A stretch of DNA of 64,000 nt from Roseospira marina. GTDB taxonomy: Bacteria; Pseudomonadota; Alphaproteobacteria; Rhodospirillales; Rhodospirillaceae. The DNA is taken from contig NZ_JACIGJ010000003.1 of NCBI RefSeq assembly GCF_014197855.1, forward strand, positions 368,239-432,238. The letters are read 5' to 3'. Positions within the stretch are counted from its first letter, which is position 1; each line of letters starts with the position of its first letter. Shown in pieces: positions 40,073 to 48,913 of the stretch. The notes beneath the pieces are model-generated. The model was not told the origin of the DNA. It was given only the letters and a program-made list of their open reading frames with translations, and ran no database searches. The position numbers and the translations under genes are program-made.

Positions 40073-40865
40073 GGCGCTGCCCCTCCTCCCGGAAGCCCGG
40101 GGCGTTGGCGTTGAACAGGTGAAAGCGGTGGCGGGTCTCCGCGCTATCCAGACCCGCCCCGCCGTGGTCGCGGGACGTCTGCAGGTGGGCCGCCAGCGCG
40201 GCGGTGTTCATCCCCTCCGCCGGGCCGAAACAGCCGTAGCAGCCGCGCCCGACGCGCGGACACAGGGCGCCGCACCCCGCCTGGGTCACCGGCCCCAGGC
40301 AAGGCTCGCCCTTGGCCACCATCACGCAGACCACACCGGCCCGCTTGCATTCGACGCACGCGGCGTAGTTCGGCAGGCGCGGTTGGCGGCCCTGGATCAA
40401 CGCCGTCAGAACGTGGAGGAGTTGGCCCCGGTCGATGGGACAGCCGCGCAGTTCGTAATCCACCGGCACGTGGTCCGCGATCGGCGTGCTGGTGTCCAGG
40501 GTCCGGATGAACGCCGGGTGGGCGTACACCGCCCGCACATAGTCGCCGGCGTCCGCCATGGACTTCAGCGCCTGGATGCCGCCGCTGGTGGCGCAGGCGC
40601 CGATGGTCACCAGCACCTTGGAGCGCCGCCGGATGGTCTTCAGCCGCCGCAGGTCGTGCGCCGTGGTGATGGAGCCCTCGACCAGCGAGACATCGTACGG
40701 CCCCGGCGCGGTGGCGCGGGTCGCCTCCAGGAAATAGGCGATCTCGACCGCGCCCGCGACCGCCAGCAGCTCGTCCTCGCAGTCCAGCAGCGAGAGCTGG
40801 CAGCCGTCGCAGCTCGCGAACTTCCAGACCGCGAGACGGGGCCGGCGGGGAGTGGGCGTCGCCAT
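40065..40865 (-). CDS. hydD: group 3b NiFe hydrogenase small (delta) subunit
   Basis: A 266-residue electron-transfer subunit of the hydrogenase. The proximal cluster ligands start with [13 protein letters not shown], then [10 protein letters not shown], then a Cys-rich C-terminal part ([41 protein letters not shown]) that binds further 4Fe-4S clusters. The absence of a Tat signal shows cytoplasmic location. It is encoded between hydG and hydA, with an 8-base overlap with hydA. Confidence 0.92.
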   Translation of the reverse strand: MATPTPRRPRLAVWKFASCDGCQLSLLDCEDELLAVAGAVEIAYFLEATRATAPGPYDVSLVEGSITTAHDLRRLKTIRRRSKVLVTIGACATSGGIQALKSMADAGDYVRAVYAHPAFIRTLDTSTPIADHVPVDYELRGCPIDRGQLLHVLTALIQGRQPRLPNYAACVECKRAGVVCVMVAKGEPCLGPVTQAGCGALCPRVGRGCYGCFGPAEGMNTAALAAHLQTSRDHGGAGLDSAETRHRFHLFNANAPGFREEGQRHG

Positions 40866-40880
40866 CAGGGGCCTCCTCTC

Positions 40881-41786
40881 TCAGACCTCGGCCTGCGCCA
40901 GACGCGCGGCCACGCGGTCGTAGCGGAACACTGGCCCGTCCTTGCACACGAAATCGGCGCCCCACTGGCAGTGCCCGCACAGGCCGATGGCGCATTTCAT
41001 GTTGCGCTCCATCGACAGGAACAGGCGCTCCGCCGCCACGCCCTTATCGATCAGGGCCTGCGCGGCGTGGCGCATCATGACCTCCGGCCCGCAGACGTAG
41101 GCCATGGTGTCGCGTGCGTCGAACCCACCCCGTGCGATCAGCTTTGTGACCATGCCGATCGGCCCGGACCAGCGGCCGGTCGCCCGGTCCACCGTCACAT
41201 GCACGCTCATGTCGAAACGCCCGCGCCAGGCGGTAACGGCCGCGCGATACAGAATGTCCTCCGGCGTGCGCGCGCCATACAACAGGACAACGGTCCCGAA
41301 CCGCTCCCGGCGGGCCAGCACGGCATGGATCAGCGGCCGCAGCGGCGCCAAACCGATGCCGCCGGCCACGATCACCACGTCATGGCCGAACGCCGCCTCC
41401 ACCGGCCAGGGGGTGCCGAACGGACCGCGCACCCCGAGGGTATCGCCGACTCGCAACGCCTTCATCGCGTTCGTGACCTGCCCGACCGCGCGCGTGGTGT
41501 GCACCAACCGCTCCGGCTGGTCCGGGTCGCCGCTGATGCTGATCGGCACCTCTCCAGCGCCGTGGACGTACAGCATGTTGAACTGCCCAGGCGCAAACGT
41601 CAGCGGCGGCCCGTCGAGCGGCACCAGATCGACGGTAAAGGTGTCGGACAAGTCGCGCCGCCAGCGGTCGATCCGGAACGGCCGCGGGCGCCACGGATCC
41701 CCTTCGGTCAGCGACGCGGGCAGGCGCGCGGCGGCGGCCGTCTCGGTCAGGCGATCGGCCAGAGCAGCGGCAGCAGCGGCGTCCAT
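40881..41786 (-). CDS. hydG: hydrogenase gamma subunit, FAD/NAD(P)-binding oxidoreductase
   Basis: A 301-residue flavoprotein of the ferredoxin-NADP reductase type that exchanges electrons with NAD(P)H. An FAD-binding region lies in [22 protein letters not shown]. An NAD(P)-binding motif is [16 protein letters not shown], with [10 protein letters not shown]. The 2Fe-2S cysteine set is near the C-terminus, [14 protein letters not shown]...FVCKDGP. This is the dihydroorotate-dehydrogenase-electron-transfer-like subunit of group 3b enzymes. Confidence 0.92.
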   Translation of the reverse strand: MDAAAAAALADRLTETAAAARLPASLTEGDPWRPRPFRIDRWRRDLSDTFTVDLVPLDGPPLTFAPGQFNMLYVHGAGEVPISISGDPDQPERLVHTTRAVGQVTNAMKALRVGDTLGVRGPFGTPWPVEAAFGHDVVIVAGGIGLAPLRPLIHAVLARRERFGTVVLLYGARTPEDILYRAAVTAWRGRFDMSVHVTVDRATGRWSGPIGMVTKLIARGGFDARDTMAYVCGPEVMMRHAAQALIDKGVAAERLFLSMERNMKCAIGLCGHCQWGADFVCKDGPVFRYDRVAARLAQAEV

Positions 41787-41833
41787 CGCGGGTCTCCGTA
41801 TCAGCGCGGCCGGGCCGTGTCCGGTGGTCCGCG

Positions 41834-42319
41834 TCAGGCGGGCGGCGTCAGGCCGGGGGGCGCGTACAGGTCCAGCATTTGCAGACGGGCCGCCCGCAGC
41901 CGTTCGCCCATCACCGGCACGAAGCGCGACAGCAGATGGAACCCGAGCTCATGGTCGGTCTCCATCTTGCCACGCAGACACACGCCATCCAGGCTGACCG
42001 CGCGCACCAGAGTGACCGCCCGGGCATCGAAGGTCCAATGATGCGGCGGCACCAACCACGACCAGCCCAGCGTGTCGTCGGTGTGCAGCGTTTCCAGCAC
42101 CACCGCGCCGGCGTGGGGCGCCTTCACCTCCACCGCCACCTGGCCGTGGCGCAGGATGTAGAAGCGGTCCGCCACACCGCCCTCCTGAAAGAGGTAGTCG
42201 CCGGCATCGAATCGCTCGTTGCGGGCGCAGCCGGCCAGTTCCTCCAGCAGCCGCGGGCTGAGACCGGCAAAAAACGGATGTGCGTTCAAAAGATCGTCCA
42301 TGTCCTGCATGGGCACCAT
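41834..42319 (-). CDS. cyclic nucleotide-binding domain protein
   Basis: A 161-residue single cNMP-binding domain (about 10-125) with a beta-roll ([29 protein letters not shown]) and the phosphate-binding cassette region [21 protein letters not shown]. No HTH follows, so it is not a Crp-type regulator. It is encoded inside the hydrogenase operon between hydB and hydG. Similar proteins occur inside other bacterial group 3b operons, so it may be a regulatory subunit. GGGAGG precedes the ATG. Confidence 0.85.
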   Translation of the reverse strand: MVPMQDMDDLLNAHPFFAGLSPRLLEELAGCARNERFDAGDYLFQEGGVADRFYILRHGQVAVEVKAPHAGAVVLETLHTDDTLGWSWLVPPHHWTFDARAVTLVRAVSLDGVCLRGKMETDHELGFHLLSRFVPVMGERLRAARLQMLDLYAPPGLTPPA

Positions 42320-42351
42320 GGCGACGGCCTCCCTTCTCTATCCGGTCCCGT

Positions 42352-43626
42352 TCAAGGGGCCGGGGGATCGTCCTTGCGCCGCCGGGGCGTGGCACTCCCG
42401 TCCACGGGGCGGCGCGCCGGACCGCGCCGCCGGTGCGATGGGCGCGTCTCCGACAGGGCGGCCACCTCGGCGGTGATGTCGATGCCGACCGGACACCACG
42501 TCACGCAACGGCCGCACCCGACGCAGCCGCTGGTGCCGAACTGATCGTACCAGGCCGACAGCTTGTGTGTGATCCACTGGCGATAGCGCGCCCCGCGTGT
42601 CCCGCGCACCGCGCCGCCGTGGATGTAGGAAAAGGCTTCCGTGAAGCAGGAGCTCCAGCGGCGCGTCCGCGCCGCCGTCACCCCGTCCAGGCTCGTGGCG
42701 TCCTCGACCGTGGCGCAGAAGCACGTCGGGCACGCCAGCGTGCAGGTGCCGCAGGCGAGACAGCGTGCCGCCACGTCGGCCCAATGCCGGTGCTCCGTCG
42801 CACGGGCCAGGATCGCTCGGGGGTCGGCCGGCAGAGCCCGGGTCTGGGCCTTCGTCGCCCGCACCGTTTGGTCGGTAGCGGCCGCCCGCTCAGCGTCCGA
42901 CGCGGGTCGGTGCTCAACCGCCTCCAACAGCGCCGCACCGGCCGGGCTGCCGGCGCGGGCCAAATAGACGGCGGCGTCGCCTTCGACGAGTTCGGTCAGC
43001 GCCACGTCGAACCCGGAGTCGCCGACCCCCGGCCCCGTCCCCATCCCCGCACAGAAACAGGTCGCCGCCGGGCTCGCGCAATCGGCGGCCACCACCAGCG
43101 TATCCCGCCGCCGTCGTGCATAGGCTGGATCGTGATAACCCGCCGCCGGGTTGGCCAGAATGCCATCGAGCACCGAAAGCGCCGCCAGATCGCACGGCCG
43201 CACGCCGAAGAAAGCGCGCAGGGGTGGCGACGCCTCAGGAGCCGCCCAACACGGGCCGTCCGGGCCAGCGTCGGCCCCCTCCGCCGACGACGCGATGCCC
43301 CCGCGATATGCGGTTCCGACGCAGGCCTCCGGCGGATGCAGGACCCGCTTCCAGCCCTGCGCCGGCGCCGCATGCGCGAACCGAGTCGGCCGGTCCTCCC
43401 AATCCAAGCGGTAGAGCCCGGCCTCTTGCCGGTCGTGCCAGCCGCGTGGCAAATCGTCTGGGCGCTTCAGCGGCCGAAGCACAATGGCGCCATCCCGAAC
43501 GGTCGGGCCGATCACTTCGCGGCCCGCGGCGCGCAACACCGCCATCAAGGCGGCGACGCCGTCGCCCAGCAGCCGCACCGGACCCGGCTCGCCTGATCCT
43601 CCACTGTTCGGCTGCCCTGCACCCAT
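42352..43626 (-). CDS. hydB: hydrogenase beta subunit, 4Fe-4S electron-transfer protein
   Basis: A 424-residue iron-sulfur subunit. Two C-terminal ferredoxin-like motifs are seen: [16 protein letters not shown] and [16 protein letters not shown]. The N-terminal part ([36 protein letters not shown]) matches the sulfhydrogenase beta subunit/FrhB-like family. ATG 43626 is chosen over upstream in-frame codons because AGGGAGG sits 6-7 bases before it. It is the first gene of the operon. A C-terminal Arg/Pro tail is probably disordered. Confidence 0.9.
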   Translation of the reverse strand: MGAGQPNSGGSGEPGPVRLLGDGVAALMAVLRAAGREVIGPTVRDGAIVLRPLKRPDDLPRGWHDRQEAGLYRLDWEDRPTRFAHAAPAQGWKRVLHPPEACVGTAYRGGIASSAEGADAGPDGPCWAAPEASPPLRAFFGVRPCDLAALSVLDGILANPAAGYHDPAYARRRRDTLVVAADCASPAATCFCAGMGTGPGVGDSGFDVALTELVEGDAAVYLARAGSPAGAALLEAVEHRPASDAERAAATDQTVRATKAQTRALPADPRAILARATEHRHWADVAARCLACGTCTLACPTCFCATVEDATSLDGVTAARTRRWSSCFTEAFSYIHGGAVRGTRGARYRQWITHKLSAWYDQFGTSGCVGCGRCVTWCPVGIDITAEVAALSETRPSHRRRGPARRPVDGSATPRRRKDDPPAP

Positions 43627-43743
43627 GGCCGCCTCCCTTGGCTCGGACGGCATCCGAGACCCCGCCGGAGGCATCCCTCAACGCCCCCCGAGCCTCCGCG
43701 GTCGCGCGTAAGGACCCCATGGGCCGGCCGCCGGCCGCACACC

Positions 43744-43766
43744 CACGTGTCCCAGAACCACACGTG
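43744..43766. promoter_or_regulatory. CACGTG pair upstream of hydB
   Basis: CACGTG occurs at 43744-43749 and 43761-43766, each followed by T, 17 bp apart. It lies 118 bp upstream of hydB, in a less GC-rich patch with a possible -10 (TAAACT or TATACA on the minus strand). The regulator is unknown. Confidence 0.35.
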
Positions 43767-44030
43767 TATAGTTTACCTGATTGGGGGCTTTCGAGGGAAT
43801 GCGCGTTCGTGAGGCCCCTGCGTTCGGACCGCTCTGGTTCCAACGATCCGGGGCTATCTCCGCGCAACGCCGGCCGGCGCCAGCCCCCTCCCCGACCCGG
43901 ACCCGTCCACGAGACGCCCCGTTACCGGTCGCCCCCGGAACGGCCCGGGTGGGGGAGAAGGCTGGTCGCGGCCAACATCGGCCGCACACAGGCTGGGGGC
44001 CGTTGGGTGTCCGGATCGAAGCCCGGCGCC

Positions 44031-44062
44031 CAAAAAACAAAACCGCCCCCCGGGGGAGACGG
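44031..44062 (-). terminator. rho-independent terminator downstream of pufC
   Basis: On the minus strand CCGTCTCC and GGGGGCGG pair (with G-U pairs) around a four-base loop, followed by TTTTGTTTTTTG. It lies about 300 bp beyond the pufC stop and 400 bp before hydB, so it should end the puf superoperon transcript. Confidence 0.65.
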
Positions 44063-44214
44063 ACAGACGGCGGGTCGACCCCGCTGGTGCCGTTTTCGGC
44101 CCGTCCCGCCGGTCCCTGACCGACCGGTTCGGACCAGACGGTTCGCCAAAGACGCAGCGGGTCACGGCCCGATCCACGATCTTCGGGCGATCCGTCAGGA
44201 GTGGGCCCCATCAT

Positions 44215-44239
44215 GGCGGGGCCGCTGAACGGCCCCGCC
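44215..44239 (-). terminator. strong GC hairpin downstream of pufC
   Basis: GGCGGGGCCG and CGGCCCCGCC form a perfect 10-bp stem with a five-base loop, about 120 bp after the pufC stop. No U-tract follows, so it may protect the puf mRNA 3' end instead of terminating it. Confidence 0.5.
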
Positions 44240-44268
44240 GTGACGGGAGGGTCCCAGACTCCCAATGG

Positions 44269-44301
44269 TACGCTACAGATACGCTACGGTTACGCTACAG
44301 A
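44269..44301. repeat. three tandem 11-bp repeats
   Basis: TACGCTACAGA, TACGCTACGGT and TACGCTACAGA stand head to tail with no gap, about 60 bp downstream of the pufC stop. The 11-bp period is one helical turn, as in iteron-like protein-binding arrays. Confidence 0.7.
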
Positions 44302-44358
44302 CACCTCATATACGGTCCGCGGAATAGGTACGGTCCCGCTTACATCATCCACGCGACC

Positions 44359-46362
44359 CTATTGCGCGGACGCGGTCTCCGCGGTCTCGGGCGCCGCCTC
44401 GGCGGGCTCCTCAACCTTGGTTTCCTCAACGGCCGGCGCCTCTTCGGTCACCGCGTCCTCGGCGGGCGCAGCCTCCTCAGCAACCGGCGCGTCCTCGGCG
44501 GCCGGCTCCTCGGAGACAGCCTCCTGCACGTCAGTAGCCGCTTCCTCGGTCGCCTGAGCGGCGTCCTCGGTCACTTCGGCAGCGGAGCCGACAGCCGCAG
44601 CGGTCTCATCCGCAACCATGTCGCCCGCCTTTTCCAGGTTTTCGACACCCGGCTCGACCAGATCCCCGGCCGACTCCAGGTTCTCGACACCCGTCTCCAC
44701 AAGGCTCTGCTCTTCCTCAGCGGCCGGCGCTTCATCAGCAACAGCCTCCTCGGTGGGAGCAGCGGCTTCGTTCTCCGCGGCCTCTTCAACCGTCGCAGCC
44801 GCCTCTTCGGTGGCCGCAGCCGCGTCCTCAGCCGCCTCTTCGGTGGCCGCAGACGCATCCTCAGCCGCCTCTTCGGTGGCCGCAGCCGCATCCTCAGCCG
44901 CCTCTTCGGTGGCCGCAGACGCATCCTCAGCCGCCTCTTCGGTGGCTGCGGCCGCGTCCTCAGCCGCCTCTTCGGTGGCCGCAGACGCATCCTCAGCCGC
45001 CTCTTCGGTGGCCGCAGCCGCCGCTCCAGCCGCCTCTTCGGTGGCCGCAGACGCATCCTCAGCCGCCTCTTCAGTGGCTGCAGCCGCCGCTCCAGCCGCA
45101 GCCGCAGCGTCGTCTGCAACCGAGGCTTCCTCAGCCGGCGCTGTCGCTTCGTCTGCGACCGCCCCAGCCTCAGCAGCCTGGTCCTCAGCAGCCGGGTCCT
45201 CAGCAGCCGCCTCTTCAGCCGGAGCCGCCGTATCGCCCATGAACTTGTAGGTCGCCTCACGCAGATTCACATCGGCGCCCGGAGCCGCAAGCTCAGGATA
45301 GGAACTGATCACGTCCGCGCCATTCAGCGGCTTGTTGACCGCCTGGTGACAGGTCGCGCAATGAGCCTTCGGGGCATCGCCCAGGGGGCCCAGCCGCGCG
45401 GCCGGGAACTCCGGCTGAAGCGGGATCAGGAAGTTTTCGTTCAGGTCCTGCGCCATCCGAATGCCGTACCACGCGGTCACGCGCTGCGGAATTTCCCAGG
45501 AAATGAACGAACGGGAGTTGTGACAGAACGTGCAGTTCGTCCCCAGCGCCTCGGAGATGTGCATCATCAGACCATAGGTCCGCTCTGCGGCGTTGAGGTC
45601 CGGTTCCAGAGCCTCGGTCGTCGGCAGCGCGGTGGTCGGGATGATGCGGATATCACCGACACCCTGGTCCATGACGGTCAGGTACTCGGAGAACGTCTCG
45701 TACGGCAGGGAGCTGTACGCGTTGTCCCGGCGGAAGGTGTTCTGACCCTTGTTGTTGCCGGCGCCCTCGCGGGCCGCTTCGACCGGCTGCGGATCGGTGA
45801 ACCAGATTTCCGGAGGAACCGGGTTGCCACGATGACAGGTGTAGCAGTTCACGCCAGACGGCGCGACATGGTCCGGCCACGTCGAGTTGATGTGCTGCGT
45901 CATCTGGAACATGCGCCGCGACACAACCTTTGTGTAGATTTCGTCGGACACATAGTCCACGCCGCCATCGTCCAGAACCACGTGGCAGTAGTTACAGCCT
46001 TCGTCCGGCGAGACCCATTCCGTGACCAGGGTCATGATCCGGTCGAAGTTCGCCTGCGTGACGTGACCGAGGGCGTGCACGTTCTCGTACACTTCGGACG
46101 CCAGCGGGCCTTCCTCCTCGAAGGGCGGCCACTCGTCCGGCGCGACGTTGACGCGATCCCGCGCCTTGACCGTCCGGACGTTCTGGATGTTTTCCATCGC
46201 CACGCCGCGGTAGCCGATCTGGTCGATCGTCTTGGGCGGGATCAGGGTAAAGATGTAAAAGACGATGATCAGGCAGGTCGCGAGCCAGATCATGCCGACC
46301 AGCGGCACCGACCCAAGCTTGTAGACGACCTTCCTGTGGGCCTCGTTCCTGAAGTCGCTCAT
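44359..46362 (-). CDS. pufC: reaction-centre tetraheme cytochrome c subunit with long repeat tail
   Basis: Re-reduces the photo-oxidised special pair on the periplasmic side. 667 residues, almost twice the family norm of about 330-370. Four heme motifs are seen: CNYCH (C123), CYTCH (C173), CTFCH (C277) and CATCH (C335). The N-terminal helix (about 20-42, LGSVPLVGMIWLATCLIIVFY) lacks a good lipobox (LATC), so it is probably a membrane anchor. After about residue 382 comes a 285-residue Ala/Glu-rich acidic tail, with eight 11-residue repeats at 430-517. The ATG shares one base with the pufM stop. Confidence 0.95.
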   Translation of the reverse strand: MSDFRNEAHRKVVYKLGSVPLVGMIWLATCLIIVFYIFTLIPPKTIDQIGYRGVAMENIQNVRTVKARDRVNVAPDEWPPFEEEGPLASEVYENVHALGHVTQANFDRIMTLVTEWVSPDEGCNYCHVVLDDGGVDYVSDEIYTKVVSRRMFQMTQHINSTWPDHVAPSGVNCYTCHRGNPVPPEIWFTDPQPVEAAREGAGNNKGQNTFRRDNAYSSLPYETFSEYLTVMDQGVGDIRIIPTTALPTTEALEPDLNAAERTYGLMMHISEALGTNCTFCHNSRSFISWEIPQRVTAWYGIRMAQDLNENFLIPLQPEFPAARLGPLGDAPKAHCATCHQAVNKPLNGADVISSYPELAAPGADVNLREATYKFMGDTAAPAEEAAAEDPAAEDQAAEAGAVADEATAPAEEASVADDAAAAAGAAAAATEEAAEDASAATEEAAGAAAAATEEAAEDASAATEEAAEDAAAATEEAAEDASAATEEAAEDAAAATEEAAEDASAATEEAAEDAAAATEEAAATVEEAAENEAAAPTEEAVADEAPAAEEEQSLVETGVENLESAGDLVEPGVENLEKAGDMVADETAAAVGSAAEVTEDAAQATEEAATDVQEAVSEEPAAEDAPVAEEAAPAEDAVTEEAPAVEETKVEEPAEAAPETAETASAQ
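44812..45075 (-). repeat. eight tandem 33-bp repeats inside pufC
   Basis: Eight in-frame 33-bp units encode TEEAAEDASAA alternating with TEEAAEDAAAA (unit 2 is TEEAAGAAAAA). The alternation gives a 66-bp higher-order period over the last six units. The register is perfect, so recent slippage or unequal crossing-over is likely. 11-residue periods occur in extended amphipathic helices such as group 3 LEA proteins. Confidence 0.95.
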
Positions 46363-47339
46363 CACTGGATCCCTCCGCTGCTCAGGGTCGGATCAGTGAC
46401 CGACGGGAACACCACGGGATACGGCGGCACGAGACCGTGCTTTTCGCCCCAGATGAACCAGTTGTCGACGACGGTACCGGTCAGGAGGATGCCGATGCCA
46501 CCGGTGATCGGTGTCAGGACGGCGAACCACCAGGCCCAGCGGTGGATCGATTCCATGGTGGCGTTAAAGCCCATGGTCCAGCGCCAGAAGAGAGCCGCGC
46601 GCTCGGCGGCCGTTCCGCGATGGGTAATCTGCTCCACCTCGCGGTCGCCGCCGTAGCGGGCCACCGACAGGATCGTGCCGCCATGCATGGCGAACAGCAG
46701 AGCCGAGCCATACAGGAACGCGATCGAGAGCATGTGGAACGGGTTGTAGTACAGGTTGCCGTACCGGACGGAGAACGCCGCCGTCCAGTCCAGGTGCGGG
46801 AAGATGCCGAACGGCACCGACTCGCTCCACCCGCCCATCATGACCGGGCGAATGAACCCGATGCAGAGGAACAGGAAGATCGCGGAGGCCCACGCCCAAG
46901 CGACGTGCGTGCCCATGCCGAGTTCCTTGGCACGGCGATAGGTACGCCAGAACCACAGAAGCACGGAGCACGTCAGGAAGAAGCCGGCCATCAGCCACCA
47001 GCCGCCTTCATTCATGGGCGGAATGCTCAGGCCGTATTCGGGACCCGGCGGTTCCAGACCCAGCCAGAACAACTGACGCACGAATTCAATCGGGCTCCAG
47101 TTGACCTGGGCGAACAGGTTCAGGCCGATGATCTCGAAGGCGACAAGCCCGAACACCACGGAGACCACGCCGTAGAACCCAAGGTAGATCGGACCGATCT
47201 GCGCATCACCGAACCAACCCGCAATGCGCGAGAAGATCGGCTTGCCGATGCGGCCCAGCTCTCCCTCGTCGATGGGCACGCCCAGGTGGGCCGGGGCCCG
47301 GACCTGTACGCGCGTGAAAATACTTTGATACTCAGCCAT
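46362..47339 (-). CDS. pufM: photosynthetic reaction centre M subunit
   Basis: One of two membrane subunits binding the bacteriochlorophyll special pair, quinone QA and the non-heme iron. 325 residues with five transmembrane helices. Family motifs: [76 protein letters not shown] (special-pair and iron histidines) and [21 protein letters not shown]. It lies 18 bases after pufL and shares a base with pufC, as expected in a puf operon. Confidence 0.97.
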   Translation of the reverse strand: MAEYQSIFTRVQVRAPAHLGVPIDEGELGRIGKPIFSRIAGWFGDAQIGPIYLGFYGVVSVVFGLVAFEIIGLNLFAQVNWSPIEFVRQLFWLGLEPPGPEYGLSIPPMNEGGWWLMAGFFLTCSVLLWFWRTYRRAKELGMGTHVAWAWASAIFLFLCIGFIRPVMMGGWSESVPFGIFPHLDWTAAFSVRYGNLYYNPFHMLSIAFLYGSALLFAMHGGTILSVARYGGDREVEQITHRGTAAERAALFWRWTMGFNATMESIHRWAWWFAVLTPITGGIGILLTGTVVDNWFIWGEKHGLVPPYPVVFPSVTDPTLSSGGIQ

Positions 47340-47357
47340 CGTGTTGACCCCCTCGCG

Positions 47358-48182
47358 CTAGCTCCAGATCGGCAGGTTGGGCCACCAGAGCCACCACTCA
47401 GGCCATCCGCGGGTCCACCACGGGCCGCTGAGCAGCATGCAAACGCAGCTCCAGATCACCGCGTTCAGCGCCAAGAACAGGCCGAGCCGGTGAATACCGA
47501 GCGGGCCGATCGAGTAGCCGACGAAGTCCCGGAAGAACGTGTTCTCGTGCTCCGGAAGCTTCACAACGTCGCCCTTGGACGGGTTGGCCGCCGACAGGAT
47601 CAGGCCACCGTGCATGGCCAGGGCAAGACACGTTGTAAAGAACAGCGTGATGCCCAGCATGTGCCCGGGGTTATAGTGGAAGTGCAGGAACTGGTAGCCG
47701 ACGTTGGATACCCAATCCAGGTGGCTCAGGATGCCATAGGGGAAGCCATGCCCCCAGGCGCCCATCAACACCGGACGAATAACGACCAACGTGACATAGG
47801 CAAAGATGGCGACACTGAAGGCGATCGGCACATGATAACCGATGCCCAGCTTGTTGCAGATTTCCACCTCTCTGAGCGCCCAGGACACGAAGGCCCCGAT
47901 CGCGCAAATGGTGATGACCTGCCACAACCCACCCTCGGCCATCGGGGCCGGCATCAGGCCGTAGCTCAGGTCAGGGGGTGCGATGTTGATATTCCAAATC
48001 GTCGTGAACGGACCCATGGTCGCGCCCAAGACGATCAGAAGGGTACCGAGAGCGGCAAAGAACACCGTCGTGACCCCGAAGAAGCCGACGTAAAACGGCC
48101 CCACCCAGAAGTCAAACAGGTCCCCTCCGATCAGCGTCCCTCCACGGACTCGATATTTTCGCTCGAAATCCAGCATGGCCAT
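47358..48182 (-). CDS. pufL: photosynthetic reaction centre L subunit
   Basis: Membrane subunit binding bacteriochlorophyll, bacteriopheophytin and QB. 274 residues, five transmembrane helices. The start [37 protein letters not shown] is nearly invariant in purple bacteria. [28 protein letters not shown] carries the special-pair and iron-ligand histidines, and [24 protein letters not shown] the second iron-ligand histidine. It follows pufA across a 138-base gap with a stabilising hairpin. Confidence 0.98.
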   Translation of the reverse strand: MAMLDFERKYRVRGGTLIGGDLFDFWVGPFYVGFFGVTTVFFAALGTLLIVLGATMGPFTTIWNINIAPPDLSYGLMPAPMAEGGLWQVITICAIGAFVSWALREVEICNKLGIGYHVPIAFSVAIFAYVTLVVIRPVLMGAWGHGFPYGILSHLDWVSNVGYQFLHFHYNPGHMLGITLFFTTCLALAMHGGLILSAANPSKGDVVKLPEHENTFFRDFVGYSIGPLGIHRLGLFLALNAVIWSCVCMLLSGPWWTRGWPEWWLWWPNLPIWS

Positions 48183-48243
48183 TGTTGGGACCCTCCGGCC
48201 GGGAGGCTAAGAATGGCCGCCTCCACGAAAAGATCAGCAGCGG

Positions 48244-48272
48244 CGGGTTCCGGGCCTCGCGCCGGGGACCCG
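48244..48272 (-). promoter_or_regulatory. pufA-pufL intercistronic mRNA hairpin
   Basis: CGGGTTCCGGGC and GCCGGGGACCCG pair over 12 positions with one mismatch and a five-base loop, between pufA and pufL. The analogous hairpin in Rhodobacter capsulatus slows decay of the pufBA segment, giving excess LH1 over reaction-centre mRNA. The same role is inferred here from its position. Confidence 0.75.
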
Positions 48273-48320
48273 ACCGCTACCAACGAGACACGGTCCTGAG
48301 ACCGCGATCTCCCATCAGCC

Positions 48321-48488
48321 TTAGGAGATCAGCGGCAGGCTACGGACCACGTCGGCCGAAGCTTCCATCCAGTTCAGACGATCCGTGCTGAGCAGGATGA
48401 AATGGATCAGAAGTCCAAGGACAGTCAGGAACACACCCAGGGCCAGAAGGATGCGCGCCGGATCAAAGATCAGCCAGATTTTCCACAT
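48321..48488 (-). CDS. pufA: light-harvesting LH1 alpha subunit
   Basis: A 55-residue single-helix antenna protein. [20 protein letters not shown] matches the LH1 alpha start, and the bacteriochlorophyll-ligating histidine is H29 in [15 protein letters not shown], with the usual W40 beyond the helix. The C-terminal [15 protein letters not shown] extends the normal tail slightly. Too short for many ORF callers. GGAGAGTTTATC precedes the ATG, 11 bases after the pufB stop. Confidence 0.97.
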   Translation of the reverse strand: MWKIWLIFDPARILLALGVFLTVLGLLIHFILLSTDRLNWMEASADVVRSLPLIS

Positions 48489-48499
48489 GATAAACTCTC

Positions 48500-48706
48500 C
48501 TAGGACACGAGGGTCAGAGCGGTCGAAGCGACGCTGGCAACATCAGCGTTGCAAGCGGCGTCGCTCAGCCACGGGCACCACATCCACGCAAGGATGTGCG
48601 CGACCACGACGGCGCCGAAAAAGCCGCCCATGGTCTGCTGGAAGATGCCGTGAAATTCCTGAGCCTCGTCTTCAGTCATGCCCGAGGGGCTCACGTTCTC
48701 AGCCAT
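48500..48706 (-). CDS. pufB: light-harvesting LH1 beta subunit
   Basis: A 68-residue antenna protein. Residues 1-48 match LH1 beta: [15 protein letters not shown] with the N-side His H19, and the pigment-ligating H37 in [11 protein letters not shown]. The usual WRPW is here WCPW (R replaced by C44). About 20 extra residues (to TALTLVS, with a second Cys, C52) extend beyond the usual end of about 47-54. GGAGG lies 8 bases upstream of the ATG. Confidence 0.95.
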   Translation of the reverse strand: MAENVSPSGMTEDEAQEFHGIFQQTMGGFFGAVVVAHILAWMWCPWLSDAACNADVASVASTALTLVS

Positions 48707-48709
48707 ATC

Positions 48710-48913
48710 CTAAACCTCCTGGTAGTTGGCCACTTGAGGCCGTTGCCACAGGTCGTCCGCCCAGCGTCCACCACTGGGGCGGGCCACGCCGTAGCCGACC
48801 AAACCGCCCGCACCACGTTTCCGGGCGGCCTCTTGCTTCCGGTCGGGTCCGCGCGCTGCGATACACCGGCCAGAAGCCAGAGAGGGGTATGCGAAGGGAT
48901 GCGTGCCGTTCAT
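48710..48913 (-). CDS. small ORF between bchZ and pufB (pufQ position), function unknown
   Basis: A 67-codon frame starts with an ATG that overlaps the bchZ stop (ATGA) and ends three bases before the pufB ATG, so it fills the gap exactly. The translation is Arg/Gly/Ala-rich and has no membrane helix, unlike PufQ of Rhodobacter, which occupies this place. No family is recognised. The overlap favours translation; the composition and the placement of the pufB ribosome-binding site inside its 3' end are compatible with chance. Confidence 0.4.
   Translation of the reverse strand: MNGTHPFAYPSLASGRCIAARGPDRKQEAARKRGAGGLVGYGVARPSGGRWADDLWQRPQVANYQEV

Larger units (their letters stand above)
43627..44358. 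other. 730-bp gene-free region between the hydrogenase and puf operons
   Basis: No gene is supported. It contains, in order of minus-strand transcription: an 11-bp triple repeat (44269-44301), a perfect GC hairpin (44215-44239), a terminator (44031-44062) and a CACGTG pair (43744-43766) near the expected hydrogenase promoter. It appears to separate the end of the puf transcript from the start of the hyd transcript. Confidence 0.7.

Noticed and set aside
44359..46656. Long plus-strand open frames opposite pufC, including a Ser/Ala-rich one through the repeats
   Set aside because: They are mirror images of the pufC repeat DNA. The heme motifs and operon position establish the minus-strand gene.
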